Below, one piece after another: positions 25,123 through 33,743 of a DNA stretch of 64,000 nucleotides. Numbering within the stretch: the stretch's first letter is position 1; every line of letters starts with the position of its first letter. The stretch covers positions 186,001-250,000 of the forward strand of contig JADJPM010000001.1 in assembly GCA_016713245.1 (NCBI GenBank). The letters run 5' to 3'. The notes below the pieces were generated by a model, which worked only from the letters and a program-made list of their open reading frames with translations, had not been told where the DNA came from and did no database searches. The position numbers and the translations under genes were made by a program. The DNA comes from Verrucomicrobiaceae bacterium (GTDB lineage Bacteria; Verrucomicrobiota; Verrucomicrobiia; Verrucomicrobiales; Verrucomicrobiaceae).

Positions 25123-25634
25123 GAGGCTGAGTCGGTTTGAAGGCGGGTGCGGATGCAGTCGCCGAGGGATTTGTGCAGGCGGGCGAGCGCTTGATAGACT
25201 GTTTCGATCTTGCGACCCATGATCGCGGCCACGTCGGTGCAGTTGCGACGCTCAAAGTAGCGCAGGCGCAGCAACTCGCGGTTGTTCGGCGTGATCTGCG
25301 TGATGCACTGGTCCAGCGCCTCCTGAATGGCATCGACCTTCGTTTGATCCGGCCAATCCTCGGACAGCAACGCCAGCATTTCATCGCTAAGGCCGACATA
25401 TCGCCCATCCCGCGCCCGCAGGATGTCGATGGCGCGATTTTTCCCGGTCAGCCGTGCCCAGTTCATGAGATGCGCCGTCGTCTCAAAGCTCTCCGCCCGC
25501 GCCACCGCCTTCACGCACACCTCTTGAAAGACATCCTCCGCCAGATGAAAATCCCGCGTCACGCTGGCAAAGAACGCCGTGAGCGGCAACCGCTCGGCGA
25601 GCAAGGTGGCGGTGATGGATTCGGGGGCGGGCAT
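25119..25634 (-). CDS. ECF RNA polymerase sigma factor, Rhodopirellula/Verrucomicrobium type
   Basis: The 171-residue protein has sigma region 2 (FFASVTRDFHLAEDVFQEVCVKAV, then NWARLTGKNRAIDILRAR) and region 4 (LDQCITQITPNNRELLRLRYFERRNCTDVAAIMGRKIETVYQAL). These fit the small sigma-70 family typical of planctomycetes and verrucomicrobia. It should direct RNA polymerase to a specific regulon, possibly including the YHYH protein gene on the same strand. The adjoining anti-sigma-like gene starts within its stop codon, implying one operon. Confidence 0.85.
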   Translation of the reverse strand: MPAPESITATLLAERLPLTAFFASVTRDFHLAEDVFQEVCVKAVARAESFETTAHLMNWARLTGKNRAIDILRARDGRYVGLSDEMLALLSEDWPDQTKVDAIQEALDQCITQITPNNRELLRLRYFERRNCTDVAAIMGRKIETVYQALARLHKSLGDCIRTRLQTDSAS

Positions 25635-25712
25635 GGGGTGTCCGAGAATACGCCCAACCTTCCAAAATCTCGACAGCGCGAAACTCGGATCGCGCCGCCA
25701 TTTTGACGAAGA

Positions 25713-28472
25713 CTATCGTGTCGGCACACCACTCACATCCAAATCCGGCTTCGTGTTCCACCTTGGTGTCCAGCCAGGTTTTTGGACTTTGGTGCGGAAG
25801 ATGACGGTGTTGTCGAGGGCGATGTCATCGGTCCAGATGAACTTGGCGCCTTCGAAGTCGTTCTCGAAGTAGGGCTGTTTGGGATCGACTTCTTCGATGG
25901 TGTATTCTTTGGCGTTCTTCCAGGTGCTGTCGTCGAAGTCGGTGGCCCACCAGTTGGCGGGGAGTGGATCTTGAATGACTTGGGGATTGGCGGTGTCGCC
26001 TTTGACGGGGCCGTGGAGCCGAGCGGAGCGAGACAGGTGCGACGAAGGAGCATCCGAAGGACGTGCGGGATGGGTGGCGGGAGCACGCCAAAAGTTCTTG
26101 GCCTTCCAGGTCGCGTTGGTGACGGTGCCGTCGGCGAATTTGATGCAGAGGCCGGCGTCGCCGATGCTGGTGCCGTATTCCATGCCGGTTTTCGGGTCGG
26201 CGTTGTCTTTGGCGAGCACGGCGATGGTCATCGGATACTCGGGGAGGAAATCGACGCTGACGACGTTGTGCGGCGTGAACTGGATGCTGTCCACGGCGAC
26301 GAGGCGGCCGTTGACGTAGAGCATGAACCAGTTGTCGGCATAGACGTTGAGTTTCATGGTGTCGGCGATGCTGGGCTTCACGAGGCCGGGAGGACCGCCT
26401 TTTCCTTTGCCGCCGCCTTTTTTGGGTTCTGGGGCAGCAGTGGGCGTTTCAGCGGTTTTCGTTCCGACTTGTCCGACGCTACCAACGCTGCTGTGAACGA
26501 CACGCAGTGAGGAGTTCGCGAGCACTTTGCCATTCATCGCGGCGAGGAGTTCCTCGCGTCCGGGCTTGCCAGCGACTTTCAGCGGTTCGGACAAGGCATA
26601 AAGCGTGATCACATAGGTCTTCGCGCCGGGGCCTTTCGACATGGGCGGCTCGTAGCCGATCTCGCCTTTGAAGCCGGTGCCGAGTTTGCCGATATCGCTG
26701 ACGTTCTTTGGCAGGCTCGATGCGTTGGCGGGGATGTCGTAAACGGTCCAATACCACTTCCGATCTCCATCGGGCGTGACGTGATCCATGATCAAAGCGT
26801 AGCCTTTCGTGCCTGCGGGTGCGCCAGTCCATGCGAGCGGCGGGCTGATGCCATCGCCATCTCCAGTGAACTCGGTGGGCAGGGCTTGCAGATCTTCGAC
26901 GACGGGGCTGGTGAGCGTGAACTTGCCATCGCTGCTGCGGGGTTGATCGGGAAGCGCGACAAAGGCCTGCCCTTTGCCTCCGCGTTCACCACTGCCGCCT
27001 TTCGGCGGACTTTGTTGACCCGATGGACCGGATTGACGCGGTTCGCTGGCAACAATGGGCTGGCCCTGCCACTCGCTGGCTTCGAGCTGACCGTTGCGAT
27101 CTTTGTCCATGTCGGTGAACTGCTCTTTCGCCTTCGCCATCGCATCGGGAATCGTGATGCCTTTCTTCGCTGCATTTGACTTTGCGTTGTCAGCAAACTC
27201 CTGCGCGGTGACGACGCCATCGCCATTCACATCGAGGATGCCTTCGATGGCGGCCTGTGGACGCGGCGGTGGTGGATCATCGCGGCGCATTTCGCCCTCG
27301 CGACCACCTTTGCCCTGTCCCTTACCTTTTCCTTTGCCCTTCATGCCTTCAGGGCCGCCGCCGGGCGGACGATCGCCACCACCGCCGCCACCTTGACGAC
27401 GTGCGGTGTAAACTTCATCGGCCGTGCCATCGCGACCATTGTCAAAGTGGAAGGGATAGGTCCCGTCGGTCTTGATCGAGTAGCTGACGCTGCGTTTGTC
27501 GCCATTCACCTCGTAGCTGAGTTTGTAGCTGTCCTTGCCGGTGCTTTCGAAAGCGGTGATCTTCGCCCCGCGCAGAGCTTGCAGCGCCTCGCGCACACCT
27601 TGTGCACGCGGTTGCGGATCGACCTGCTCACCAGCTTCGACGACCTCGCCGTGGAAGCCGCCGAAGACATACGGATACTGGTTCGACGCATGATAATGGT
27701 AGCCGATCTTCGCGTCCTCGTGGCCGTGGCACTCGTCGAGATTCGCCACCGGCGAGCCATCCGGCTCCGTGAGGCCGTAAACGGGATAACCATCGAGCGC
27801 ATACGCCACCGGCATGCCTTTGCCGACCTGCGCCTGGAGATGCAGCGGCGCGATGTGGTAGTGATAATCATCAGCGCGGCCGCAATGCCCGCCCCACTCG
27901 TCCAGTTCGCCGATTTCATAACTCACCTCGCCGCGATTGTTCTGCGGATTGAAGATCGGGATGCCATTCACGGCCAAAGCGATCGCGCCGCGCAAGAAGC
28001 GGCCTTTGATCATCGCTGGCTCCTTTGCAGGAACGGGTTTCAGCGGGATGCGCCACGCGTTATCATCGAAATACGGCTGCGGCAGCGGCACCTGCTGCTG
28101 CCACGCGGTGATGCCCACCATCATGTTGTGATCCGGCAGGCCGTTCGAGCCCACATAGAGAAACTCACCGTCCGTCCGCAGATCGAGCTTCGTGAAGGGC
28201 AGGAAGGCCTTCGCGGTTTGTGGCGCATTCGCGGCATTCGCAGCCGCCGCGGCGGCGAGTTGGACGACCGAGGCCGTGGAGGCGACTTGCGGGCGCAAAG
28301 TGATGCGGACACTCTTGTCTGCATTGCCGGGAGACGTTCGGGCAGACAGGAGGGTCTGCTTCACTCTCCACTCCTCGAGAATATGCGCCCGCAGCGCCTC
28401 GCGGTCAGTGGTGGCCAGATCATGCGCGGCGAGGCTCGTCGCGAACAGCAGGAGGACAGGGAGTGTTTTCAT
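25713..28472 (-). CDS. Secreted multidomain protein: YHYH, EF-hand, PEBP and C-terminal beta domain
   Basis: The 919-residue secreted protein (signal peptide VLLLFATSLAAHD) has several domains. A YHYH domain comes first (CGRADDYHYHIAPLHLQ and IGYHYHASNQYPYVFGG, about 195-275). A Gly/Arg/Lys-rich linker follows. EF-hand-like calcium loops are at DVNGDGVVTAQEF and DKDRNGQLEASEW (about 415-465). A phosphatidylethanolamine-binding-protein-like domain (YbhB/YbcL type) spans about 515-655 (GISPPLAWTGAPAGTKGYAL, KWYWTVYDIP). The C-terminal domain (DNWFMLYVNGRLVAVD) resembles a galactose-binding fold. It lies between two sigma/anti-sigma pairs and may be their target. A 24-residue Arg/Ser/Pro-rich stretch after KNFWR (about 26015-26090) looks inserted. 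Function is unknown. Confidence 0.72.
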   Translation of the reverse strand: MKTLPVLLLFATSLAAHDLATTDREALRAHILEEWRVKQTLLSARTSPGNADKSVRITLRPQVASTASVVQLAAAAAANAANAPQTAKAFLPFTKLDLRTDGEFLYVGSNGLPDHNMMVGITAWQQQVPLPQPYFDDNAWRIPLKPVPAKEPAMIKGRFLRGAIALAVNGIPIFNPQNNRGEVSYEIGELDEWGGHCGRADDYHYHIAPLHLQAQVGKGMPVAYALDGYPVYGLTEPDGSPVANLDECHGHEDAKIGYHYHASNQYPYVFGGFHGEVVEAGEQVDPQPRAQGVREALQALRGAKITAFESTGKDSYKLSYEVNGDKRSVSYSIKTDGTYPFHFDNGRDGTADEVYTARRQGGGGGGDRPPGGGPEGMKGKGKGKGQGKGGREGEMRRDDPPPPRPQAAIEGILDVNGDGVVTAQEFADNAKSNAAKKGITIPDAMAKAKEQFTDMDKDRNGQLEASEWQGQPIVASEPRQSGPSGQQSPPKGGSGERGGKGQAFVALPDQPRSSDGKFTLTSPVVEDLQALPTEFTGDGDGISPPLAWTGAPAGTKGYALIMDHVTPDGDRKWYWTVYDIPANASSLPKNVSDIGKLGTGFKGEIGYEPPMSKGPGAKTYVITLYALSEPLKVAGKPGREELLAAMNGKVLANSSLRVVHSSVGSVGQVGTKTAETPTAAPEPKKGGGKGKGGPPGLVKPSIADTMKLNVYADNWFMLYVNGRLVAVDSIQFTPHNVVSVDFLPEYPMTIAVLAKDNADPKTGMEYGTSIGDAGLCIKFADGTVTNATWKAKNFWRAPATHPARPSDAPSSHLSRSARLHGPVKGDTANPQVIQDPLPANWWATDFDDSTWKNAKEYTIEEVDPKQPYFENDFEGAKFIWTDDIALDNTVIFRTKVQKPGWTPRWNTKPDLDVSGVPTR

Positions 28473-28478
28473 GAGGGA

Positions 28479-29405
28479 TCAGGGATGACGTTGCGCTGGC
28501 TCGACGATGACCTCGCGCTCAGGCTCATGATGCGCGTGGTGAGTGAAAAAGTCGGACGGGAAGGTGGTTTCGCTGCTCAGCGTGAGGCTCACGGCTCGTG
28601 GACCGCCTTTTTCCTCGGGCAGGCCATGCAGCTCCATCTTCACCACCTTGCCAGTTTCTTTGCGGAACAAGAATTCCATGCGAGGCAGGCCGCGTTTGTC
28701 GCGGTTGCGCTTGTGGGCGCTCAGTCGCTGCAATGTAAGATCGTCAGCGACTTCATGGACGGTGAGATCGTAATCCGCCGCCAGAGACTGAAAAAGGCTG
28801 CTCAGATCGACGAAAGGCAGGTTTTGATACTCGCCGGGAATGCCACCGCGGAAGCGACTCGTATCCGCGCTGACTCGAACAGGTCCTTTGCCGCGAATGT
28901 CCCAGTTGGTCTGCCCATCGGAACCGGTGATCACCTGACCGCCATGAGCCAAAGGCCGCACGAGCACAAACTCCGAGCGTCCGCGCAAATGCAGGGTGGC
29001 AGATTCATAGCCAACGCTGCGTCCATCCCGAAGTGGCTGCCACGAATCACCCGCTAGCACGCTGATGGTATAAGTGCGGTCCATCGCCTGCTCCCAGGCT
29101 GAGATGATTTGTGAAACCGCGGCTGCGGCGGGATTGGGAGAGACGAGGAGGAGGGTAAAACTGATGACAAGCGCCGCCGCAGCCGCCCATCCGGCCCACT
29201 GCCAAGTCGAGCGCCACATGGGTGCTTTGGCCTTGGGCGTCGTTACCGAAACCGCGCCAGCACGCCACGTCAGCAACGCATGAAGTTTCATTTGCTGAGC
29301 AAACTCCACACGGGCAGCCGCATCCGTTCGCAGTAGAACATTCAGTGCTTCGCGATCCTCCTCCGAGAGATTGCCATCGAGCAGCGCTTGGATTCTGTCG
29401 TTCAT
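28479..29405 (-). CDS. Membrane anti-sigma factor-like protein
   Basis: The N-terminal segment (ALLDGNLSEEDREALNVLLRTD) has the look of a cytoplasmic anti-sigma domain. A transmembrane helix (WAGWAAAAALVISFTLLLVS, about 69-88) leads to an outside domain of about 210 residues, beta-rich by eye (GGQVITGSDGQTNWDIRG), that resembles the sensor parts of verrucomicrobial anti-sigma proteins. It overlaps the upstream sigma gene by 4 bp (ATGA). It ends six bases before the start of the YHYH gene, so all three may be one transcript. Direct evidence for anti-sigma function is positional. Confidence 0.6.
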   Translation of the reverse strand: MNDRIQALLDGNLSEEDREALNVLLRTDAAARVEFAQQMKLHALLTWRAGAVSVTTPKAKAPMWRSTWQWAGWAAAAALVISFTLLLVSPNPAAAAVSQIISAWEQAMDRTYTISVLAGDSWQPLRDGRSVGYESATLHLRGRSEFVLVRPLAHGGQVITGSDGQTNWDIRGKGPVRVSADTSRFRGGIPGEYQNLPFVDLSSLFQSLAADYDLTVHEVADDLTLQRLSAHKRNRDKRGLPRMEFLFRKETGKVVKMELHGLPEEKGGPRAVSLTLSSETTFPSDFFTHHAHHEPEREVIVEPAQRHP

Positions 29406-29929
29406 GCCAGTTCCTCCTGGGCGAGTTTGGTCGTGATGCAGTCGTGCAAGGCCTTGCGAATGCGATACAGCAAAGCCGCCAGCGCATTCTCCGGCTGCCC
29501 AAGGCGCTTTGCGATGGCCCGCACCGTCTCGCCGCGATCATAGCGGTCAGCGATCAGTTCCCGCTGACGCGCAGGTAAGGCCGCCAAACAAGACTCCAGC
29601 GCTGCCAGGTCCCGTTCATCCTGCACCTCCGCGATTTCCGCTGCCATCAGTTCGACGACATCATTGTCCAAAACCAGCCGCGACCGGCTCTGCCGCGTCC
29701 GCCACGCCATCACCTCGAATCGAGCCAACGTCATCGCCCACGGCAAAAACGGACGAGTCACATCATAGCGATGCAGCTCACGGCAAAGTTTCACATTGGT
29801 TTCCTGCAGCACATCCGCCGCGCCGTCCTGACCCGCCATCAAGGTGAGGATGAACGCATATAGCGCACTCTGCGCCGCAGTGATGTGCTGCACAAGTTCA
29901 GGGGATAAGGGATGGAGCTGGTCTGGCAT
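29402..29929 (-). CDS. ECF RNA polymerase sigma factor, Rhodopirellula/Verrucomicrobium type
   Basis: The 175-residue product shows region 2 (LMAGQDGAADVLQETNVKLCRELHRYD, then FLPWAMTLARFEVMAWRTR) and region 4 (LESCLAALPARQRELIADRYDRGETVRAIAKRLGQPENALAALLYRIRKAL). It heads a run of sigma, anti-sigma and YHYH genes that is followed by a second sigma/anti-sigma pair. It is divergent from the sulfatase at 30027; the 97-bp gap between them should hold both promoters. Confidence 0.85.
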   Translation of the reverse strand: MPDQLHPLSPELVQHITAAQSALYAFILTLMAGQDGAADVLQETNVKLCRELHRYDVTRPFLPWAMTLARFEVMAWRTRQSRSRLVLDNDVVELMAAEIAEVQDERDLAALESCLAALPARQRELIADRYDRGETVRAIAKRLGQPENALAALLYRIRKALHDCITTKLAQEELA

Positions 29930-30026
29930 TCACCCACATGAACCAGCACTGGCAAAGTATGACGCGAAAGGTTTAGAAAAATCATTTTTGTGATCCCATT
30001 CTGTTTGTGGTCCAACTCATCCTGCC

Positions 30027-31475
30027 ATGTTATCTCGCCTGCTCATCCTTCCCATTGCCGTCAGCTCCATGGCGATAGGGTCGCCGCTCAACGTCCTCTT
30101 CATCGCTGTGGACGATCTGCGTCCTGAACTCGGCTGCTATGGCGCAGCGCACATGAAGACGCCGCATCTCGACCGCCTCGCGTCGCAGGGCATGACGTTT
30201 GAGCGGGCCTATTGCCAGGTCGCCGTGTGCAATCCCTCGCGAAGCAGCGTGCTCAGCGGCACGCGACCCGACACGACCGGCGTGCTCGACAACCAGCACT
30301 TCATGCGGCCCAACATGCCGGATGTCGTCACGCTGCCGCAGCACTTCAAAAACCACGGTTACACCAGCCTTTCCCTCGGCAAAATCTTCCACCACAGCGA
30401 GCGCGAGCCCGGTGACGATCCCCAATCCTGGAGCGAACCCGCCTGGTATCACGGCGAGCCCTACAAGCACTGGTTCACCCAAGAATCGCTCGACTATGTG
30501 AAGAAGCTCAAAGCCCTGCCCAAGGCCCAGCAACCCAAACAACTCCGCGCTGCGCCCTTCGAGGCCGCCGATGAACCCGACGCCTCGTATCCCGATGCGC
30601 AAACCGCCAGCAAGGCCATCGAAACCCTCCAGCGACTCAAAGCCGAAGCGAAGCCCTTTTTCCTCGGCGTCGGCTTTGTGAAGCCGCATCTGCCCTTCAC
30701 CTGCCCACAAAAATACTGGGACCTCTATCCCGAAACCTCGATTCAGCTCGCCGCGAACGCCCAGCGCCCGAAAGACGCCCCCGAGCCCGCTTTTCACAAC
30801 AACTACGAACTGCGCAGCTACGGCACCGTCCCTGAAAACGGCTCCATCTCCGACGCCATGACCTTGAAGCTCATCCGCGGCTACCGCGCCTGCGTCAGCT
30901 TCATGGACGCGCAACTCGGACGCGTGCTCGATGAACTGGATCGTCTCGGACTGCGTGAAAACACGCTCATCGTGCTCTGGGGCGATCACGGCTACCACCT
31001 CGGCGAAAACGGCCTCTTCACCAAAATGACCAACTTCGAGCATGGCACCCGCGTCCCGCTCCTCGTGAGTCATCCCGGCATGAAAATCGCCGGAAAACGC
31101 ACCCGAGCCCTTGTCGAACTCGTCGATCTCTACCCCACACTCGCCCAGCTCTGCGATCTGCCATTACCCAAACACTTCGAAGGCACCAGCTTCGCCCCGT
31201 TGCTCGAAAAACCCGATCAACCCTGGAAAAAAGCCGCCTTCAGCCAATACCTCCGCACCGGCAAACCACCCCACACCGGCCGCAGCCTCCGCACCGACCG
31301 CTGGCGCTACACCGAGTGGCATGACTTGAAAGGAAAGCCCACCGGAGTCGAACTCTACGACGAACTCAACGATCCCGAGGAGACCGCAAATCTCGCGAAT
31401 GATCCTACTCACGCGGAAACCGTGAAGCAGCTCGCCGCACAACTCCACAGCGGATGGAAGGCGGCAAGTCCATGA
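30027..31475 (+). CDS. Secreted iduronate-2-sulfatase-like sulfatase
   Basis: A signal peptide (LILPIAVSSMAIGS) precedes VLFIAVDDLRPELGCYG and VAVCNPSRSSVLSG, the formylglycine motif with Cys at about 68. FLGVGFVKPHLPFTCPQKYW, VLWGDHGYHLGENGLFTKMT and the RVPLLVSHPGM block match the iduronate-2-sulfatase subfamily. The enzyme should act on sulfated glycans outside the cytoplasm. It is divergent from the ECF sigma gene and is followed by REP palindrome 1, whose left arm starts at the gene's final codon, so the hairpin may act in termination or mRNA protection. Confidence 0.88.
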   Translation: MLSRLLILPIAVSSMAIGSPLNVLFIAVDDLRPELGCYGAAHMKTPHLDRLASQGMTFERAYCQVAVCNPSRSSVLSGTRPDTTGVLDNQHFMRPNMPDVVTLPQHFKNHGYTSLSLGKIFHHSEREPGDDPQSWSEPAWYHGEPYKHWFTQESLDYVKKLKALPKAQQPKQLRAAPFEAADEPDASYPDAQTASKAIETLQRLKAEAKPFFLGVGFVKPHLPFTCPQKYWDLYPETSIQLAANAQRPKDAPEPAFHNNYELRSYGTVPENGSISDAMTLKLIRGYRACVSFMDAQLGRVLDELDRLGLRENTLIVLWGDHGYHLGENGLFTKMTNFEHGTRVPLLVSHPGMKIAGKRTRALVELVDLYPTLAQLCDLPLPKHFEGTSFAPLLEKPDQPWKKAAFSQYLRTGKPPHTGRSLRTDRWRYTEWHDLKGKPTGVELYDELNDPEETANLANDPTHAETVKQLAAQLHSGWKAASP

Positions 31476-31542
31476 GTTGGAGTCGAGGCTTCAGCCGATC
31501 TTTGACCTCTCGATTTCTCCCAAACCGTCGGCTAAAGCCTAG
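31476..31542. repeat. REP palindrome 1, right arm cut by a MITE
   Basis: The left arm is GTTGGAGTCGAGGCTTCAGC and the right arm starts TCGGCTAAAGCCTAG at 31528. The remaining right-arm bases (ACTCCAGCTC) resume after the inserted element at about 31814. Same family as the five REPs downstream. Confidence 0.85.
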
Positions 31543-31809
31543 GCAGTGTTTTAAAACTGGGAAGGGTGGCGTTGGCAAGGGGAGGGCTTCTGGGTAGGAG
31601 CAAGCGAGGAGGCTATCGAGGGATAGCTGACGAGCGCAGCGACACCGCCAGAAGCCCTCCCCTTGCCAACCCGTAGGGCCGGTGCGGCAGGGCATGACTG
31701 GCTGCGTTGCACGGCTTGTCGTTATCAGCATGATAGCGCCTGCGCCATGCGCCTTGCCATTCATGCCCTGGCGCTCCCGGCGACACCCTTCCCAGTTTTA
31801 AAACACTGC
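31543..31809. mobile_element. 267-bp MITE-like element inserted in REP 1, with CTAG target duplication
   Basis: Perfect 26-bp terminal inverted repeats (GCAGTGTTTTAAAACTGG and onward) lie at 31543-31568 and 31784-31809. CTAG occurs immediately outside both ends (31539-31542 and 31810-31813), as expected for a 4-bp target duplication. Inside are further inverted repeats: GGCAAGGGGAGGGCTTCTGG pairs with CCAGAAGCCCTCCCCTTGCC, and CAGGGCATGA with TCATGCCCTG. No coding capacity is credible. This and REP 1 account for the gene-free stretch between the sulfatase and the lipoprotein gene. Confidence 0.85.
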
Positions 31810-31929
31810 CTAGACTCCAGCTCACCCGGCGAAACTTTTTTCACTTTAATGTCCTCGCCGGTTCAGGCCGTTCGTCGATGCTGCAACGGGCGGCTTTTCT
31901 GGCCAGCCCAATGACCATCCATCGCTCTC

Positions 31930-32460
31930 ATGAATAAATACGCGCTCCTCCTCTCCCTCGCCGCTTGTGCGGTGCTCTCCTCTTGCCAGACCGGCCAGAC
32001 CCAGCATACGGCCTGCGCCGACATGCCGCCTTACAAAGGCTCCGCGGCCTTTGAGCGCATGAAGTCGCTGGTGGGCAAATGGTCCGGCGAATCGCCGGAG
32101 ATGGGCAAGATGAACACCGAGTTCCGCCTGATCGCGGGCGATTCGGTCATTCAGGAAACCTTCGCCGGAGGCACGCCGATGGAGATGCTGAGCGTCTATC
32201 ATGATGTGAACGGCAAACTGACGATGACGCACTACTGCATGCTGCGAAACCAGCCGCGCATGAGGCTGGTGAAGCAGACCGCCGACTCGCTCACCTTTGA
32301 TCTCGCTCCCACACCCGGCCTGAATGTGCAGAAGGACATGCACATGCACGGCGCGACCTACACCTTCATCGACGCGAACCACTTCAAGCTCGAAGGCGTG
32401 TCCTGGAAAGACGGCAAAAGCTCCCCGTGTGGCGCACCGGTCATTTTCACGCGAAAGTAA
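31930..32460 (+). CDS. DUF1579-like lipoprotein
   Basis: The leader ends in a lipobox (LSSC, Cys at about 19), so the protein should be a membrane-anchored lipoprotein. The mature part fits DUF1579: AFERMKSLVGKWSGESPEMGKMNTEFRLIAGDSVIQETFAGG, read in pieces as a lipocalin-like barrel start, and a late FKLEGVSWKDGK strand. Function is unknown. It leads a same-strand run of small proteins (VOC, SRPBCC, YciI) that ends with an ECF42-type sigma factor. A REP palindrome separates it from the next gene. Confidence 0.75.
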   Translation: MNKYALLLSLAACAVLSSCQTGQTQHTACADMPPYKGSAAFERMKSLVGKWSGESPEMGKMNTEFRLIAGDSVIQETFAGGTPMEMLSVYHDVNGKLTMTHYCMLRNQPRMRLVKQTADSLTFDLAPTPGLNVQKDMHMHGATYTFIDANHFKLEGVSWKDGKSSPCGAPVIFTRK

Positions 32461-32472
32461 TTCGCAGCGGAG

Positions 32473-32545
32473 GTTGGAGTCTAGGCTTTAGCCGATCTTT
32501 GACCTCCCACCGCCTCAAACCGTCGGCTAAAGCCTCGACTCCAAC
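32473..32545. repeat. REP palindrome 2
   Basis: Arms GTTGGAGTCTAGGCTTTAGC... at 32473-32495 and its complement at 32523-32545 with one mismatch, loop about 27 bases. Located between the DUF1579 and VOC genes. Confidence 0.92.
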
Positions 32546-32559
32546 TCACCTCACCACCC

Positions 32560-33045
32560 ATGAGCGCCCCCGCGAAAAACACGATCTGTCTCTGGTATGA
32601 TGGCGACGCCGAGGCTGCCGCTCGCTTCTACGCCGCGACGTTTCCGGATTCGTTCGTCACTGCGGTGCATTGTTCACCGGCGGACAATCCATCGCGCAAG
32701 GAAGGCGAGGCGCTGACGGTGGAGTTCACGGTGATGGGCATTCCGTGCATCGGGCTCAATGGCGGGCCTGCGGTGGTGCACGACTGGGCCTTCTCATTCC
32801 AGGTCGCCACGCAGGATCAGGCGGAGACCGACCGCTACTGGAATGCCATCATCGACAACGGCGGCGAGGCGAGCCACTGCGGCTGGTGCAAAGACAAATG
32901 GGGCATTCACTGGCAGATCACTCCTGTTGCCATGATCGAGGCCTTCAAGAATCCCGACCGCGCCATCGCGAAGCGGGCCTTTGAGGCCATGATGACCATG
33001 GGCAAGATCGACATCGCCGCCATCGAGGCTGCTGTTCGCGGCTAG
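32560..33045 (+). CDS. VOC superfamily protein, PhnB / 3-demethylubiquinone methyltransferase-like
   Basis: The 161-residue product matches the PhnB-like branch of the vicinal-oxygen-chelate superfamily: ICLWYDGDAEAAARFYAATFPDS at the start, then EFTVMGIPCIGLNGGP, FSFQVATQDQAETDRYWNAI and CGWCKDKWGIHWQITP. Such proteins are regular neighbours of ECF41/ECF42 sigma factors together with YciI and SRPBCC proteins. No enzymatic role can be assigned. It is probably cytoplasmic. Confidence 0.85.
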   Translation: MSAPAKNTICLWYDGDAEAAARFYAATFPDSFVTAVHCSPADNPSRKEGEALTVEFTVMGIPCIGLNGGPAVVHDWAFSFQVATQDQAETDRYWNAIIDNGGEASHCGWCKDKWGIHWQITPVAMIEAFKNPDRAIAKRAFEAMMTMGKIDIAAIEAAVRG

Positions 33046-33091
33046 CGCCGATTCACTGGCCATTCACCCAACACCCAACCACACCACCATC

Positions 33092-33634
33092 ATGATCAAG
33101 AAAATCCTCATCGCGCTCCTCGTGCTCGTCATTGGCGTCATCGCCGCCGCTTTGCTGAAATCACCCGACTTTCGCGTCGAGCGCAGCATCACCATCGCTG
33201 CGCCACCGGAGGCGGTGTTTGTGTGGTTCAACAGCCACAAGAAGTTCAACGAGTTCAATCCGTGGCTCAAAATGGACCCCGAGGCCAAAGTCGAATACGC
33301 CGGGCCGGAGACCGGTGTGGGCTCGATCTCGACCTGGCATGGCAAAATGACCGGCAAAGGCAAAGCGACCATCACCGAGAGCAAACCGAACGAACTCATC
33401 CGCCTGCGCATGGACTGGCTGGAGCCGATGGAAGGTGTCAGCACCGTCGATTACCTCTTCAAAATCGAAGGCGGCAAAACCACCGTCACTTGGGCCATGT
33501 ATGGCAAAAACGAAGGCCTGCTCGCAAAGGTGATGGGCCTCGTCTTTGACTGCGAGTCGATGTGCGGCCCAGAATTCGAAAAAGGCCTCGCGGAGGTCGC
33601 CAAACTCGCCACCGCGCCCGTGGCGAATCCCTGA
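33092..33634 (+). CDS. SRPBCC family protein with N-terminal membrane anchor
   Basis: An N-terminal hydrophobic helix (ILIALLVLVIGVIAAALL, residues 5-22) tethers a START/Bet v1-like domain. The domain shows VERSITIAAPPEAVFVWFNSHKKFNEFNPW, the typical SRPBCC opening, and KGKATITESKPNELIRLRM. SRPBCC domains bind hydrophobic ligands. A second, soluble SRPBCC gene lies at 34978. Both belong to the run ending in the ECF42-type sigma factor. The ligand is unknown. Confidence 0.78.
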   Translation: MIKKILIALLVLVIGVIAAALLKSPDFRVERSITIAAPPEAVFVWFNSHKKFNEFNPWLKMDPEAKVEYAGPETGVGSISTWHGKMTGKGKATITESKPNELIRLRMDWLEPMEGVSTVDYLFKIEGGKTTVTWAMYGKNEGLLAKVMGLVFDCESMCGPEFEKGLAEVAKLATAPVANP

Positions 33635-33649
33635 CCATCGAATCACGAC

Positions 33650-33723
33650 GTTGGAGCCTAGGCTTTAGCCGATCAATGACCTCTCACACGTCCCAAACCG
33701 TCGGCTAAAGCCTAGACTCCAAC
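33650..33723. repeat. REP palindrome 3
   Basis: Arms at 33650-33672 (GTTGGAGCCTAGGCTTTAGC...) and 33701-33723 with one mismatch. It lies between the SRPBCC gene and the first YciI gene. Confidence 0.92.
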
Positions 33724-33743
33724 ACACCCAGCACACGCGTCTC

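Noticed and set aside
27393..29057. Plus-strand open frame of 554 codons opposite the YHYH and anti-sigma genes
   Set aside because: It shadows two minus-strand genes with signal peptide or transmembrane segment and coupled starts; no motif on this strand.
31405..31914. Short open frames inside REP 1 and the MITE
   Set aside because: They are by-products of palindromic, non-coding repeat DNA and cross the element boundaries.
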